Positions 48,194 to 59,408 of a stretch of DNA of 64,000 nucleotides are shown here, piece by piece. A model generated the notes under the pieces. The model had not been told where the DNA came from. It saw nothing but the letters and a program-made list of their open reading frames with translations, and made no database searches. The position numbers and the translations under genes are program-made. This stretch comes from Nymphaea colorata. Its lineage: Eukaryota; Streptophyta; Magnoliopsida; Nymphaeales; Nymphaeaceae. The number at the start of each line of letters is the position of its first letter. Position 1 is the stretch's first letter. Location of the stretch: NCBI RefSeq assembly GCF_008831285.2, contig NC_045151.1, positions 1,607,544 to 1,671,543 of the forward strand, written 5' to 3'.

Positions 48194-50153
48194 GAGCAGG
48201 GGCAGACCCATTTTTACAAGCAATCATATAGAACTTGAACATAAACAGTCGATCCTTACTAACCCTAAAGCCGGAGTGCAAATACGCTCCAATAACATCT
48301 AATTTCTGATTAGAAGTTTTATGATCGAAGGAGCAGTCAATCCAACATTTGTTATACCTGCACCCAGTCATCCAAAAAGCATTCTTCCTCCATCCACATA
48401 CGATTCTAGCACAGTTGGGATCAGGATCAATATTAGAGTGGAAACAGTAATCCTTAAATACATTTACAGCAAATTCCAAAACTCTCTTCTATAAGCATAG
48501 TGTCAAACAGGAAAAAAAAAAATGTCTAATTACGAACATCTCACTCGCTTGCTTGATGAGCGAGACCGCTTATGTTTCATCTCCCTATCTTCATGTGAAG
48601 AAGGAACCACGGTCTCCTGCCTGTAGATTCTCCTCCCAAGGGGGGAATATTTTATTTATTGTGAAAGTTTCCCATGCCAAGAATATCAATATCAGGCGAG
48701 CTTTGAAACACCCTTGCCTCTTTTAAGTGCTGTGTTCACTGTTCATCGATCCAATCTCTGTTGAATGATCTCCATCACCTAGATCGAGTGACACTCGAGA
48801 CAATTTCCCTGGAGCTGATCTAGGGTTTGTGCAACGCTTTGTGCCTGCTCCCATTTCTTGATCTGATTCCCCAACCTTCTTCAAAAACTTGCTGACAGTG
48901 TCAAACAAAGCTAATTCAAATTGGACCCAAAATCTTTTCAACACTCAATTTTTTTCCTATCTAAAGATTCCACAACACTACTCTAGATCTTGCTAGCCAT
49001 GCACCATGCAATGGATAGTGATGTGGGTGTCGGTTTCTCATCAACCAAGCTTTATGAAACTCCTGCTAGCAAGAGTGCCGCTTTATGAGCTCGTAGCTCT
49101 GACTCCTCTCATTCGCATAAACCTTCCCATTAGCTTCCTCATGTTTTAACTGAACAACGTGGGCAAGAAACTTGAAACATGACATAAGAGAAGGAAATTA
49201 TTAGCACAAAACTAATTCAAAGAGCACTAATCGCCTACCAACTATCTGTTTGTTGCTTCACATTGCTATCCTTCACTTCAATTTATCAATTATAAAATTG
49301 TAGTTGCATCTTCTAAAATTTTTGCTTAAAAGGGAAGACTCAAAAAAGATATGGGCAGCTAAACTTCCCCATCGTCTTCCCTAAACCAATTCTCTAGGAC
49401 ACTAAATTAAGACCACGAAATTGTGGTCTGAATATTAAATATCTGACTTGATTTAATGTTAAAACTCTTTATGATTCTAAGGAAATTTCAATTGATTTGC
49501 ACTCATTCTTCCAACAATAAGAGCGTCATGCCTTTGGCAATGAGAGAGAAAGGAAGTATACTACAATTTAACTGGATAAGGCCTAACTTTCTCATTTTGT
49601 TATACACATCACAGAGCCAAGTAAGTCTTTCCATGACCATAAGGGAAATTAACTAGATTATTAGAAGGTTTCCATGCCTAACTTTTTAATTACTTGAATG
49701 AAATTGTTTTGCAGGCTATTTATAGTTTAAATTGAAATGAAGTAGAGGAGTATAGAGAGAGAGAGAGAGAGATTATTATTCTAGCTAACTATTGCATAAT
49801 CCAACCCCTTAAGAGAGGAAAGAGCCAATTTACCGAGTCGTAGGCTTTAGCCAACTCAGTTTTGAACAGGGATGTCAATATAGCTGATTTGGATCAGATA
49901 TCCGATCGAACAGATCTGAAAAATCGGGTATGGAAAAAAATTAAATATCCAATTAACAAATCGGATCATCAAGTTCTCCTTGCATCTTAACTAATCACGT
50001 CTCTTAAACATTAATTTTCCTCTCTTTTTCTTTTCCATCTTGGCTGCTTGTTGGGAGAGTAGGTAGGGAATTTGCTTATGTCTCAGGCACGATGTTGTAT
50101 CTATCTGCATTATCTGCCTTGCAATGGGTTAGCCGACCAGTGTTTCCCTCCAT
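48194..50153. other. Intergenic, no gene recognised
   Basis: Includes part of an unassigned - strand frame (48069-48479, 136 codons) and another (48723-48944). Neither has a recognisable domain, though LINE-derived sequence is possible given the fragment at 47640. A GA microsatellite lies near 49757-49772 and a GGATGTCAA-family fragment at 49868-49975. Confidence 0.45.
49868..49975. mobile_element. Fragment of GGATGTCAA-family element
   Basis: It begins GGGATGTCAATATAGC and continues GGATCAGATATCCGATCGAA and TATCCAATTAACAAATCGGA. These are terminal and subterminal words of the family, cut off after about 110 bp. Confidence 0.5.
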
Positions 50154-50315
50154 TCAGGGGCGGAGGCAGGTATGGGATGCGTCTGGGGCAAATTGCCCAC
50201 ACGGACACCAAAAATATTTTATTTTTATATTTGACATTTCTGAGAAATTTTTCTTATTTTATATAATATTGGTGCCCCTTAAAAATTTAAAATTGTATAC
50301 CTAAGTGCCACTTAG
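50154..50315 (+). mobile_element. MITE copy, GGCGGAGGCAGG subfamily
   Basis: It begins CAGGGGCGGAGGCAGG and shares GGGCAAATTGCCCACAC, TATTTGACATTTCTGAG and GGTGCCCCTTAAAA-type blocks with the copy at 38997. The right end is eroded, so no target duplication could be assigned. Confidence 0.55.
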
Positions 50316-50953
50316 CTAGAATTTTCTCACCTTTTTTGGAGTGATCTATTGGATTCAAAGTATAAACTTTGTTTGTCGACATTTGTCCTCGATGCCCTTC
50401 TTTGAGTTTATACACAGTGGAATTTTCATGCTTACAACAGGCATGCATACAAACATATGATCTTGGCTACACCAAATGAATGTCTGCTTTGGGGGCTGTT
50501 CAACAATCCTATTAATAACAAATTGTTTCATGAATCTGCCTAAAAGATTTGGACAGATTCAAAAAACATTATATGAACCTATCCTATTTTTTGTGGTAGA
50601 TTCATAAAACAGTTTATTATGTTCCAAATGTCAAATGACCCAGCCTTAGCGGTTGTTTGGTGCGTGTATCAGGCGGGTAGAATGCAGCGGTAGAGCTATA
50701 TGGTGACTAGTGTGGACAGTTGCCCTCTTAAATTTTTTATTATATATATATATATATATATAATCAGTAAATTTTTTTGGCTTTGCCACTGGTGGAATGG
50801 ATGGTGGCACCAATAGTTTGTGGTGAGTATACTAAATGACACAAGCAAAGCAATCATGGGGTTGCAATCTATTAGCATGTCTACCTATATATCCCCAATT
50901 AGGTGTCGATGTCTAGTAAACTAAATTGCAAATTTGTAAATTTTGCAAAATGG

Positions 50954-51400
50954 TAGGGATGTCAACGATTTAGATATCTAACCGAATTACATCAAAAAGT
51001 ACTTCAGATATGGAAAAAAAATTAAACACCCAATAAAGAAATTTGGTTGAATTCAGATTTAGGCATTATATCCAATTGGATGCGTATGCAGATTCATATT
51101 TTCGCTCAGATAACGATTCTGATATAGACTCAGATTGAATTTTAAATAAATGTGTCACATCCAGGACCTATCCATATGGAAAATCGGTTACCAATATATC
51201 ATTATGCCTTTTTGGATTCTGTTGAATATCTGAAAGTTAGGTTCGGATACAAATTCAGGTGCGAAAATACAAGTCGGATTCAAATCAGATTCAGATATGG
51301 TATTAGACTTTTCTTCATTCATATTTGAATCTAAATTGGAACTTAATATATATTAAACATCCTATAAATCAGATATGGTGAAGATTACGTCGTATTGAAA
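50954..51400. mobile_element. GGATGTCAA-family element, right end unclear
   Basis: It begins TAGGGATGTCAACGATTTAG and carries the family's dense ATTCAGATT/GGATTC words. A possible degraded target duplicate CAAAATGG lies at 50946-50953, with CAAAATTT near 51433, but the right terminal repeat does not match well. Confidence 0.5.
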
Positions 51401-51700
51401 TCAGATCTTAACCACGTCCATACTTGAATTTGCAAAATTTGTCTCAATAAATGTGATTGGTTTTACATTATTACTAGCCCACCTATCCAGGCATGTGAAC
51501 CAAAAAAGCTTTAAGAAGAAAAATTTCGTCGGTGAAGGTGTGAACCGAAGTTATTCCCTGCTTCCATGTCCTTTCACAGGATCCACATGCATAGCGACAA
51601 AACAAATAGTTTTAATGAGTTAGTTTCGTAGACTTAACGCCTCATAACTCTTTGAAGTTAACCCCTCAGACTTGGTGATCTCATCATTCTTTGTGAGCCG

Positions 51701-52395
51701 CCTAACTTCGTATTCTCAAATTGAATTTGAAGGTACTCCTTTTGATTAAATTCTATCGTTGGTTGTGAATTGCATCTTAGTTTCTTACCTCATGTGCAAA
51801 AGCTTTCAGTAGCAGTAGAACACGAGCCGAGTCAAGCCCAAGTCCAGTCAGCTCGACTAATGAAACCTCAAGCTCGACTCGGCTCGAGCTCGAAAATAGC
51901 TCGACGGAAGCAACACGAGCTCGACTCGACAGTTACGTGTTAAGATTGAACTCAACTCAATTAAGGCTCAAGAAACTCATTTGAATAGAATTGATATTCA
52001 TCGTTATGTGTTGAGCTCGAGCTCGACTCGATTAAGGTTCGGCAAACTTGTAAACTCGTTTGAATATATCGACTTGATTAAGGCTCGACAAACTCGATTA
52101 AGGCTCGAGCTCGACTAGGCAGTTACGTGTTGAGCTTGAACTCAACTCGATTATTTGAACAAGTCCACTCATGAACTCCAACTCGACCCGTTAAGCAAAT
52201 GGCTCGACTCGAACTCTTATGAGCCAAACTTTAACGAGTTTAGCTCCATTCGTTGTTTACCCCTATCTTTGAGAAAGGCTTTGCAAGGCTTGGTGCTCTT
52301 GCCTAATTTCATATTCTCTAATTGAAGATACTCCTTTTTATTAAATTCTATTGTTGGTTTTGAATTGAACCTTATTTTCTGAGTTCATGTGCACA
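51701..52395. repeat. About 100-bp imperfect direct repeats flanking a hAT-like element
   Basis: 51701-51800 (CCTAACTTCGTATTCTCAAA...ATTAAATTCTATCGTTGGTT...CATGTGCAAA) is repeated at 52302-52395 (CCTAATTTCATATTCTCTAA...ATTAAATTCTATTGTTGGTT...CATGTGCACA). The GAGCTCGA-rich element at 51816-52265 lies between the two copies. Confidence 0.8.
51816..52265 (-). mobile_element. GAGCTCGA-rich hAT-like element
   Basis: On the - strand it runs TAGGGGTAAACAACG...GGCTCGTGTTCTA. Almost the whole interior is a chain of CTCGAGCTCGACTCG-like words, collinear with 56860-57357 in the opposite orientation. No target duplication was found at these ends. About 450 bp, non-coding. Confidence 0.65.
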
Positions 52396-53195
52396 AGTTT
52401 ACACGTCTAAGGTTCCATTGTGCTTAAATCTTTCTTGTATAGCCGATCGACTATATTGCATGTATAGTTTTTTGCTTAAAAGAACATATTAGTGTTCCGA
52501 GTTAGGGATTGAAGAACCAAAAAATTTTGAGATGGCTGCCCAGTGGAGGTGTAGTTTGTTAATTTTGTTAAAAAAAATCAATCATTTAAAAAATAGGAAA
52601 AATATGGAAAAAAATGCGGTAAATTTATCATTTTCAAAGTAACAGATTTTCTTTTGTAAATACATAAAAAATCACAAATTAGGCAAGTTAATGCTTGGTA
52701 TCATGTCTGAACATATGATTGATGGAAACAAAACCAATTAGTGGATTTGATGGAATAGGTTGGAATAAGATTGTGCAAAAGTTCAATAGTAGAGCTAATA
52801 TAAACTATGAAAAAGCACCACTTAAGAACCGATTTGAATGTGGAAAAAAACTACAATATTAAAGTGGTTTTGGATTGGATCCAAGTAGCAGATGCATAGA
52901 TGTTGCAGATGAAGTATAGAACGAATATTCGCCGGTGATGAATAATATCTTTTTGTTTTTAATTAACTTCTAATATTTCTTGGTTTGATAACTAATTGCA
53001 TTATATATTGTAATAGTCAAAGTAATGCTAAAGTTTATTGGAACACTTGTTTCAAATTGATGGACAAAATGAATGTTATTTGTTCTAGTTCAACCACTCA
53101 TGGGCTTGGATATCAAGTGGCGCTTTGGCTGCCTCTTAACTTACCTTACTTGAAAAGCTTCACAAAATCTTCCATTTAAGACTTCGTCAATTAAT

Positions 53196-53260
53196 AGGTA
53201 GCATAATTGGTAGGCTTCAGTGTTGCGCTGATAAAGCATTCTCAGTTTAATTCCTGTGGG
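53196..53260 (+). other. Possible tRNA-derived SINE head split by a hAT-like element
   Basis: TAGCATAATTGGTAGG resembles an A box and CAGTTTAATTCCTG, about 45 bases later, a B box. The hAT-like insertion at 53261 duplicates CCTGTGGG from the end of this segment. The assignment is by promoter-like motifs only. Confidence 0.35.
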
Positions 53261-53720
53261 TAGGGCTGTTCATGAGCGAGTTCGAGCTGAGTTGAGTCAG
53301 CTCGAACTCGGCTCGAGTCCTTAAAACTCGAACTCGACTCGATTAAGCTCGAGCAAAAGATTGGTTTGACCCAAGCCAAGCATTTCATTAAAAAATTTAC
53401 TTTTTAAAGAAGAGGCAGCATATAGGCTTGAACATGGAACCTCCCACGTACTGGTCACGAGTCACGTGTATATCAATTTGAGCAATTTACTTTTTTTGAT
53501 AATTTTATGAGACGTACTTTATATATTTTCTTTTTTCTACCTTAACCGAGTTTGACCAAGCCAAACCCACTTAACTCAAGTTTGACTAGTTTAGGTTGTC
53601 GAGTTCATTTCTTAACTCGAACTCGACTCGACTTGTTTAATAAACGAGTCCAGTTCAAGTCAATTTTATCAAGTGACTTCGAGTCGAGCTTAAGTTAGCT
53701 GGACTCATTGAACAGCCCTA
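53261..53720. mobile_element. GAGCTCGA-rich hAT-like element with perfect 8-bp target duplication
   Basis: It begins TAGGGCTGTTCA and ends TGAACAGCCCTA, a perfect 12-bp terminal inverted repeat. CCTGTGGG lies on both sides (53253-53260 and 53721-53728), a perfect 8-bp target duplication. The subterminal regions are chains of GAGCTCGA/CGAGTTCGAG words; the middle (about 53390-53530) is AT-rich. 460 bp with no coding capacity. This is the best-defined transposon in the window. Confidence 0.92.
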
Positions 53721-53829
53721 CCTGTGGGTGACATTCTATGCAAACGGTTGCATGTGCGACACTCAAGGTTGTACCATAGGATTACCAAGGTCTTGAAACA
53801 GCCTGCAACTCTGGGGTTGGGGGTAGTTA

Positions 53830-54003
53830 CAGGGGCCGAGCCAAGGGCATGGGCCTGCCCCACCTCAAAAAAAAAAAATTACATGTAAATTAAAAAAAAT
53901 CACTTGTTCTATATAAAAATTTTGGAAAATGATTTTTCAATCTTAGTCAAAATTTAGAAACTTTAATTCGCCTGACTCGTGAAAATTTCTGGCTCCTCCC
54001 CTG
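53830..54003. mobile_element. GGGGCGGAGCCA-family MITE
   Basis: It begins CAGGGGCCGAGCCA and ends TGGCTCCTCCCCTG, near-perfect 14-bp inverted repeats. The flanks GTAGTTA and GTAGTGG share their first five bases, consistent with an eroded target duplication. The interior carries TTACATGTAAATT and TTTAGAAACTTTAATTCG. 174 bp, non-coding. Confidence 0.78.
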
Positions 54004-56851
54004 GTAGTGGGGGTTGGCTGCACGTCTAGCTAACCTTCAAGCTCCCATTTAAAAAATAAATTCACCCTTTGAAGCATATGAGCATAAACATATCTTTGAA
54101 TTAAGATGGAGTACATGATACTTAGTGGGCACACACTATGAAAAGTAAAGCCTCAACCACCGTATAGATCGAGATGTTAACGGGCTCCTATTTATTGCAT
54201 GACGAAGTAGTGTAGTTGGATGATATTAAAAAATTGGATTCAATTAATGGGAGTCATATTTCAATTCTGTTCTGCTCTTGGATCCAAGCATAGTTTCAAG
54301 AATTAATGAGGATCCAACAGTAATATGAAGCTATAAGTTTCATTCCTGCCGGATCTGGATTCAATTTTAAAATTATATTTTTTTGGGGTCAAAGGCCAAC
54401 CTGGTTAGGAGGGATCCCATCTCAGTTCTATTAAGATGCAAACATGGCACCTCACCTTCAGGCTGCATCTGTTCTTCTCATTCTTGGGATGTCAGAGACA
54501 ACGAATCTTGTTCCCTGCAGTCTTTGAGAACAAGAATCAAACACCACTTGTGGTGCAGGCAAAAATGTTCTCATACTAAATCTGATATCGCAAAAATGCT
54601 CCGGTACCAATAAGATGTAGTGACATGCGATGATACCGAATTGATGCATCGTAAATTGCTACGAAGTAGAGATGAAACTGAATCTGATGGTGGAAATATG
54701 ATTTTTAATTCTACGCCAATATTTTGCTACAGCTAAGGATAATATGGTAAGAAATGCAATAAATAACAAGAAACTAAACTGGAAAATAAATCGGAAAATA
54801 AAAGAAATTAATGAAAAAGTACGTTTGATAGAAAGATATGAGGACCTTTATAAATGGGCATAGTCCTCTTACATAATTTTCTACATAATAGCTGTATTGA
54901 TAGAAAATTTTCTACATAATTTTCTTGGGTCTTTGGCATTTTCAAGGAAATCTGTCATTTGCTTTTCTTATGATCGAGTTTGAGTATGATGGTGCCAAGC
55001 TTTAATTTTTAGTCAATTCTTTTAGTTGACGGATTAATAAAATAGAGAGCGTTGATGTGAATCTGTCTAGCATTGGATCACGTTATTTTTGGACTACACC
55101 CAACTCGCCATTAGGGGTAGCTTCTATTCAAAGTTATGTTTAAATAATCTTCAAATTAATAATAGCCAACGCATTAGCTTCAAGAACGGCAACTCTCATA
55201 CTAAAATCAATACTTTTCAATATCATCAAAATAATACGCTTGACGACATGATTAATACATTATAAATAGCTCGAGCTCGATCGGTTGCGCTATTCATCAC
55301 TTGGTGAGGTATCGGTATCGAATTGACGACATGATTAATACATTATAAACAGCACGACCGATTGCGCTATTCATCACTTGGTGAGATAGATAAAAGAGAG
55401 AGAGAGAAAAAAAAAAAGATGAAACAATTAATTAGTGAATGGTAAGAACACCTTTTCTACATTTGTCTTCCACACTTAGTTAAAGTAGTCCTGTCAAATA
55501 TTATCAGCCACATAAACTTTTTTGGTGAAACCTTATTCATTCCCCAATTCTTATAAAAGAAAATTTAATAAGATAACAAACAATATATAAAAAATGAGTG
55601 ACCGAATGATACCGCCCAACTTTTATTTTTTTTTGCTTTGTTGTGCCCGTTTGTTTCTCACACTGTGATTATTTTGGTTGCCTAATCAGATAACCAAGAT
55701 AATTTAAGGGATGCAATCTCCAAATTTTGGACAAATAAGAATTTTTGACACACATTATTTCAAGTTATAGAAGAAAAAAAAAATCCATGGCATAAAAAAT
55801 CCGGTGCTCAGCGTGTAATTTAATAGGTCAAAAAATTACAATTTTATTTTGAAAATATTTATGATTTATGACAAAAAAATAATGGTGTATCTTTCGGCAC
55901 CATAAAATCGAAGAAAAAACTGCTCACACCTGCACGCACACCAAAACAGAGACGTTCTCCGTGCGAGTCGTCTCCGGTGTGGAGAACAGGAGCATCACGT
56001 GGAGAGACTTTTGAATGTCACGTGACGTGATGTAGCTCATCTAAACGTGCAGCGGCCTAAGTCAGACGCGTCCTACTATAAGTATAGGTATGGCTATTTA
56101 TATGTTGGTATGGATAGTTACAGGCACAGGATAATTTAAAAAATTATGGACAGGAATATAATAATATATATTATATATGAAAAGTTCTAAAAAAAAGTTT
56201 GCAAATTTCTGTAACAAATATGGAAAGCATTACAATAAGTAAATATATATATAGAATTCCAAAGTTTCAGAAAAAAATAAGTAAGATTATACAAAAATAT
56301 ATATAAACATCTACAAAAACCTTGAGAAAATCAATCCAATTTGATTGAAAACGGCTTCTAAAATATTGGTCTGAAGTCGGCAAGAGATGGAACCGGTGAC
56401 CGGAGGATGGATCCGGTGCAGCGTTTGCAATTATTCAACGGAGGAAATTAAAGATGTAGTTGTCCCACCAGCGCAGCGCAGAGCAGCCTACGTGGTCGCC
56501 TCTCCGCCGTGAGAATTATTTTTTCCGTGTCCCCAACTGCGCCTGGGACCCAGTGTCCCTCTCTCAAACATGTAGGGAAGGGCCACAAATTATTTTTCTC
56601 CGTAACTAGAGATATTATTAGTCGGCCATACTTCCATTACATCACTGGGAGGTAGCTTTCAGAATTGATTACTAGTTACTACCCTTTTCGTAACGCTTGG
56701 ATTACTATATTCGATCTTGAATGTTTCAGTAAATTAATTTTCAATAAAAAGTGCTTTGGATCTACGAGCATAGTTCAAATGGGTAGACTAAGATGTATAT
56801 CCCCCGTTCCATTTCTCGGGGATGTGAGGTGCGTAAGTTGAAACATGTGGA
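54004..56851. other. Intergenic, no gene recognised
   Basis: AT-rich DNA with an 83-bp tandem duplication (55240-55388). A more GC-rich patch lies near 55930-56060 (CGTGCGAGTCGTCTCCGGTG) and another near 56390-56550. No coding sequence was identified. Confidence 0.45.
55240..55388. repeat. 83-bp tandem duplication, second copy incomplete
   Basis: TTGACGACATGATTAATACA...GCGCTATTCATCACTTGGTG begins at 55240 and again at 55323. The first copy has about 10 extra bases (GCTCGAGCTCGA) in its middle. Confidence 0.9.
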
Positions 56852-56859
56852 CATCCTAT

Positions 56860-57357
56860 TAGGAGTGAACAAGACTCGTGAATGAGTTCGACAACGAGTC
56901 GAGAGCTTGAGTTTATGAGTCGACTCGTTCAAATAATCATGTTAAGACATGTGGACATTTTATTAGGGGTGAATAATGACTCGACTCGTTAAGGCTCAGC
57001 TCGTGAACGAGTTCAAGCCGACTCATTTGCTTAACGAGTTGAGCTTGAGTTCATGTGTAGACTCATTCAAGTAATCAAGTTGAGTTTCAATTCAATACAT
57101 AACTGCCGAGTCAAACTCGAGCTTCTTTAATCGAGTTTGTTGAACCTTAATCAAGTTGATATATTTAAATGAGTTTGTGAGTTTGTCGAGCTCGAGTTTG
57201 AGCTCTTAATTCTATTCAAACGAGTTTGTCGAGCCTTAATTGAGTCGAGCTTGAGCTGCTTCAATCGAACCATTATCGAGTCGAGTTGAGCTCCGAGGTT
57301 TCATTAGTCGAGTGAAGTTCGACCTGACTGAACTCGAGCTCGACTCAGCTCGTATTT
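56860..57357 (+). mobile_element. GAGCTCGA-rich hAT-like element with 8-bp target duplication
   Basis: CATCCTAT(T) occurs immediately before (56852-56859) and after (57358-57365) the element, which begins TAGGAGTGAAC and ends CAGCTCGTATTT. The interior is collinear with the copy at 51816-52265. Its left end plus the left flank is partly duplicated inside it: ACATGTGGACAT..TATTAGG.GTGAA occurs at about 56843 and 56946. About 498 bp, non-coding. Confidence 0.75.
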
Positions 57358-57365
57358 CATCCTAT

Positions 57366-59408
57366 TGTCTAGTACCAAAGTAGCCCTAAACCTTAAGGGC
57401 AAAGAGAAAAGAAAGAGAGCTTCTTTCATTTTCATTTGTATGATAAAATAATCTTCCAGCTTACCAAATAAGATCCCAAACAAATCAATTAAAGCCTTCT
57501 TTAACCAGCGGTGGAAGGAACGTTAAAAACTTTGATTTCTTGGCATAATCCGGCTGAAGCGATTGAAGTTAATCCACTTGTTGCTTCTGTAAAATGTAGA
57601 TATTTCACTATGGACCATTCAAAAAAATTTCCCAAAAGATGATAAAAAAAAAAAAAAACAAACAAAGCAAATTCTTGGACATATTCATTCATTCACCCCC
57701 ACCTTCAATTGCCGCGCTTTGTGGGGCATAGCTTTTTTTTTTCTCTCCCTTTTTTCCAGCAAGCAAGGCAAGAAGGTTTCGTCCGCTACTTGTTGGCAAG
57801 GGTGGGCCACTGCCCACACCAGACCATTAAAAATGAGATTATAATGTCTTATAATTATATTGTTATGACTCCAAAATTATATGAAGTGCCTACACCAAAT
57901 TTGTGTCAAATACTTCAAGGCCTGCCATTACCCAGGAAAAAGTATCTTCATGGTTCCGCCATTATTCAGAAAAAGTATTTTTTTTTTATGCCTAAATCTA
58001 GAACGGCTAAATTTTTTTTTTTTTCCGGCAATAAGTCATTCCCCAACCTTAGGAAAATTTGGCAGTGAATTTCTCAAATCGCTTTAGAGGATGAGATATT
58101 AAGGAAAATTAGTAAAATCAGTTCATTTTCTACTCGTTGAAAAAATTACGGAGGAGAGCCAACAAAAGGGTGAATAATAAATGGGCAATCAACTTTTAAA
58201 CATATAAAACTGGCACTTGACTTTTTTATAAATTTCACAAACGACCTTTCTTTAATAAAAAAACGTTAAAATACATTTAAATGAACGTATATCTTCTTTA
58301 TTCCGGGCGAACCTACTGGTTGGGTTCTTCGTTTGGTATTTATTTAATATCTTGCTTCATTATACTCTCATACTTCATCTGCTTTTTCTTAAAGTATATG
58401 AAGTTGATGTTTTGAGAATTTAAAATAAAAACTTTAAAATAAAAACTAGTCTCCTACCATTTCTACTTCAGCAAAAAAAAACTTTAGCTCCGTTAAAGAA
58501 CTAGCGGCAGTGAGAAATGAGAATGGTGAGCCTATCGTCCTCCACTCTAAACATTTTTTAATTAAAAAAAAGTGGAATAAAGAGGTCAGATTTCACGTTT
58601 CAATAAAAATTTTATTTTTTTTTTATAGGAGGTCGTTGAGTTGCAAATTTTGTAAAAAAATTAAAAGCCTACTTGGTATGTCTAAAAAGTTGTGTGTCCG
58701 GTTCTTTTGTAGTATTTTCTTATTTTTTATGTAAAAAATTTGTAACGTGAAATGTAAGTGTGTTTTCCTTAAGCAAAATGTTATAAATTTCTTTAAAATT
58801 GACGCATTTGTAATTGTGTAACTAAATTTATCAAAAAATTAATAATTAAAAGTCTAATTGTTTAACTTATAAAATTCATCATGTGTGCTGAAAAAAAAAG
58901 TGTTTCATTTTCATGTTCATTTTCATAATTTTAGACATAAGAATATGTTTATAAAAAGCAATTTTTATAAAATATCAAGAAAAATATAATACAGACTAGC
59001 GATCGAAACACGTAGGAGAGGGCGTCGGTAAATAAGGCCCTGAGTCCCTGACTTGCGAGGCAGACGAAGAGCCGCTTTCTGGGGATGGGAGCGCGGAGTC
59101 GTCGACTCTCTCTGTAGCTCTCTTGCCCCTCTGTCTTCCTCGGTATCCTCCCCTTGAGATCTCTGAAAGCTCTTCTCCTTTAACTCACTCAACTCTGACC
59201 AGTGTCTTTCTCTCTCGCTGTTCTTCCTTTCTTTCTTCTATCTCTGATCTTCTTTTCTCTTTCTCGTTCTCCTTTGGCTCATCTCGTGCTAAGGAAAGCG
59301 TCGGTTGTCTTTGTATCGTTTTTGTTCTCGATCTCCGGAATCCGCAAACACACTCTTGGAAAGTTTGGCTTGTAGGATTTTCATTTGGTTTCGGGGGAGC
59401 GATCTGCA
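57366..59408 (+). other. Upstream region and leader of PLD alpha
   Basis: About 57795-58070 contains pieces related to the GCCCACAC MITE subfamily. 58080-58980 is AT-rich. About 59080-59300 is strongly pyrimidine-rich (CTTTCTCTCTCGCTGTTCTT), typical of plant core promoters and leaders. No open frame here precedes the gene in a convincing way, and an intron in the leader cannot be excluded. Confidence 0.5.
58985..58991 (+). promoter_or_regulatory. Weak TATA-like box upstream of PLD alpha
   Basis: TATAATA sits about 100 bp upstream of the pyrimidine-rich leader and 424 bp upstream of the ATG. Supported by position and composition only. Confidence 0.25.

Noticed and set aside
48069-48479. 136-codon - strand frame as a gene
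   Set aside because: It includes a recent 77-bp DNA duplication that changes phase, has no recognised domain, and its neighbourhood holds LINE-like debris.
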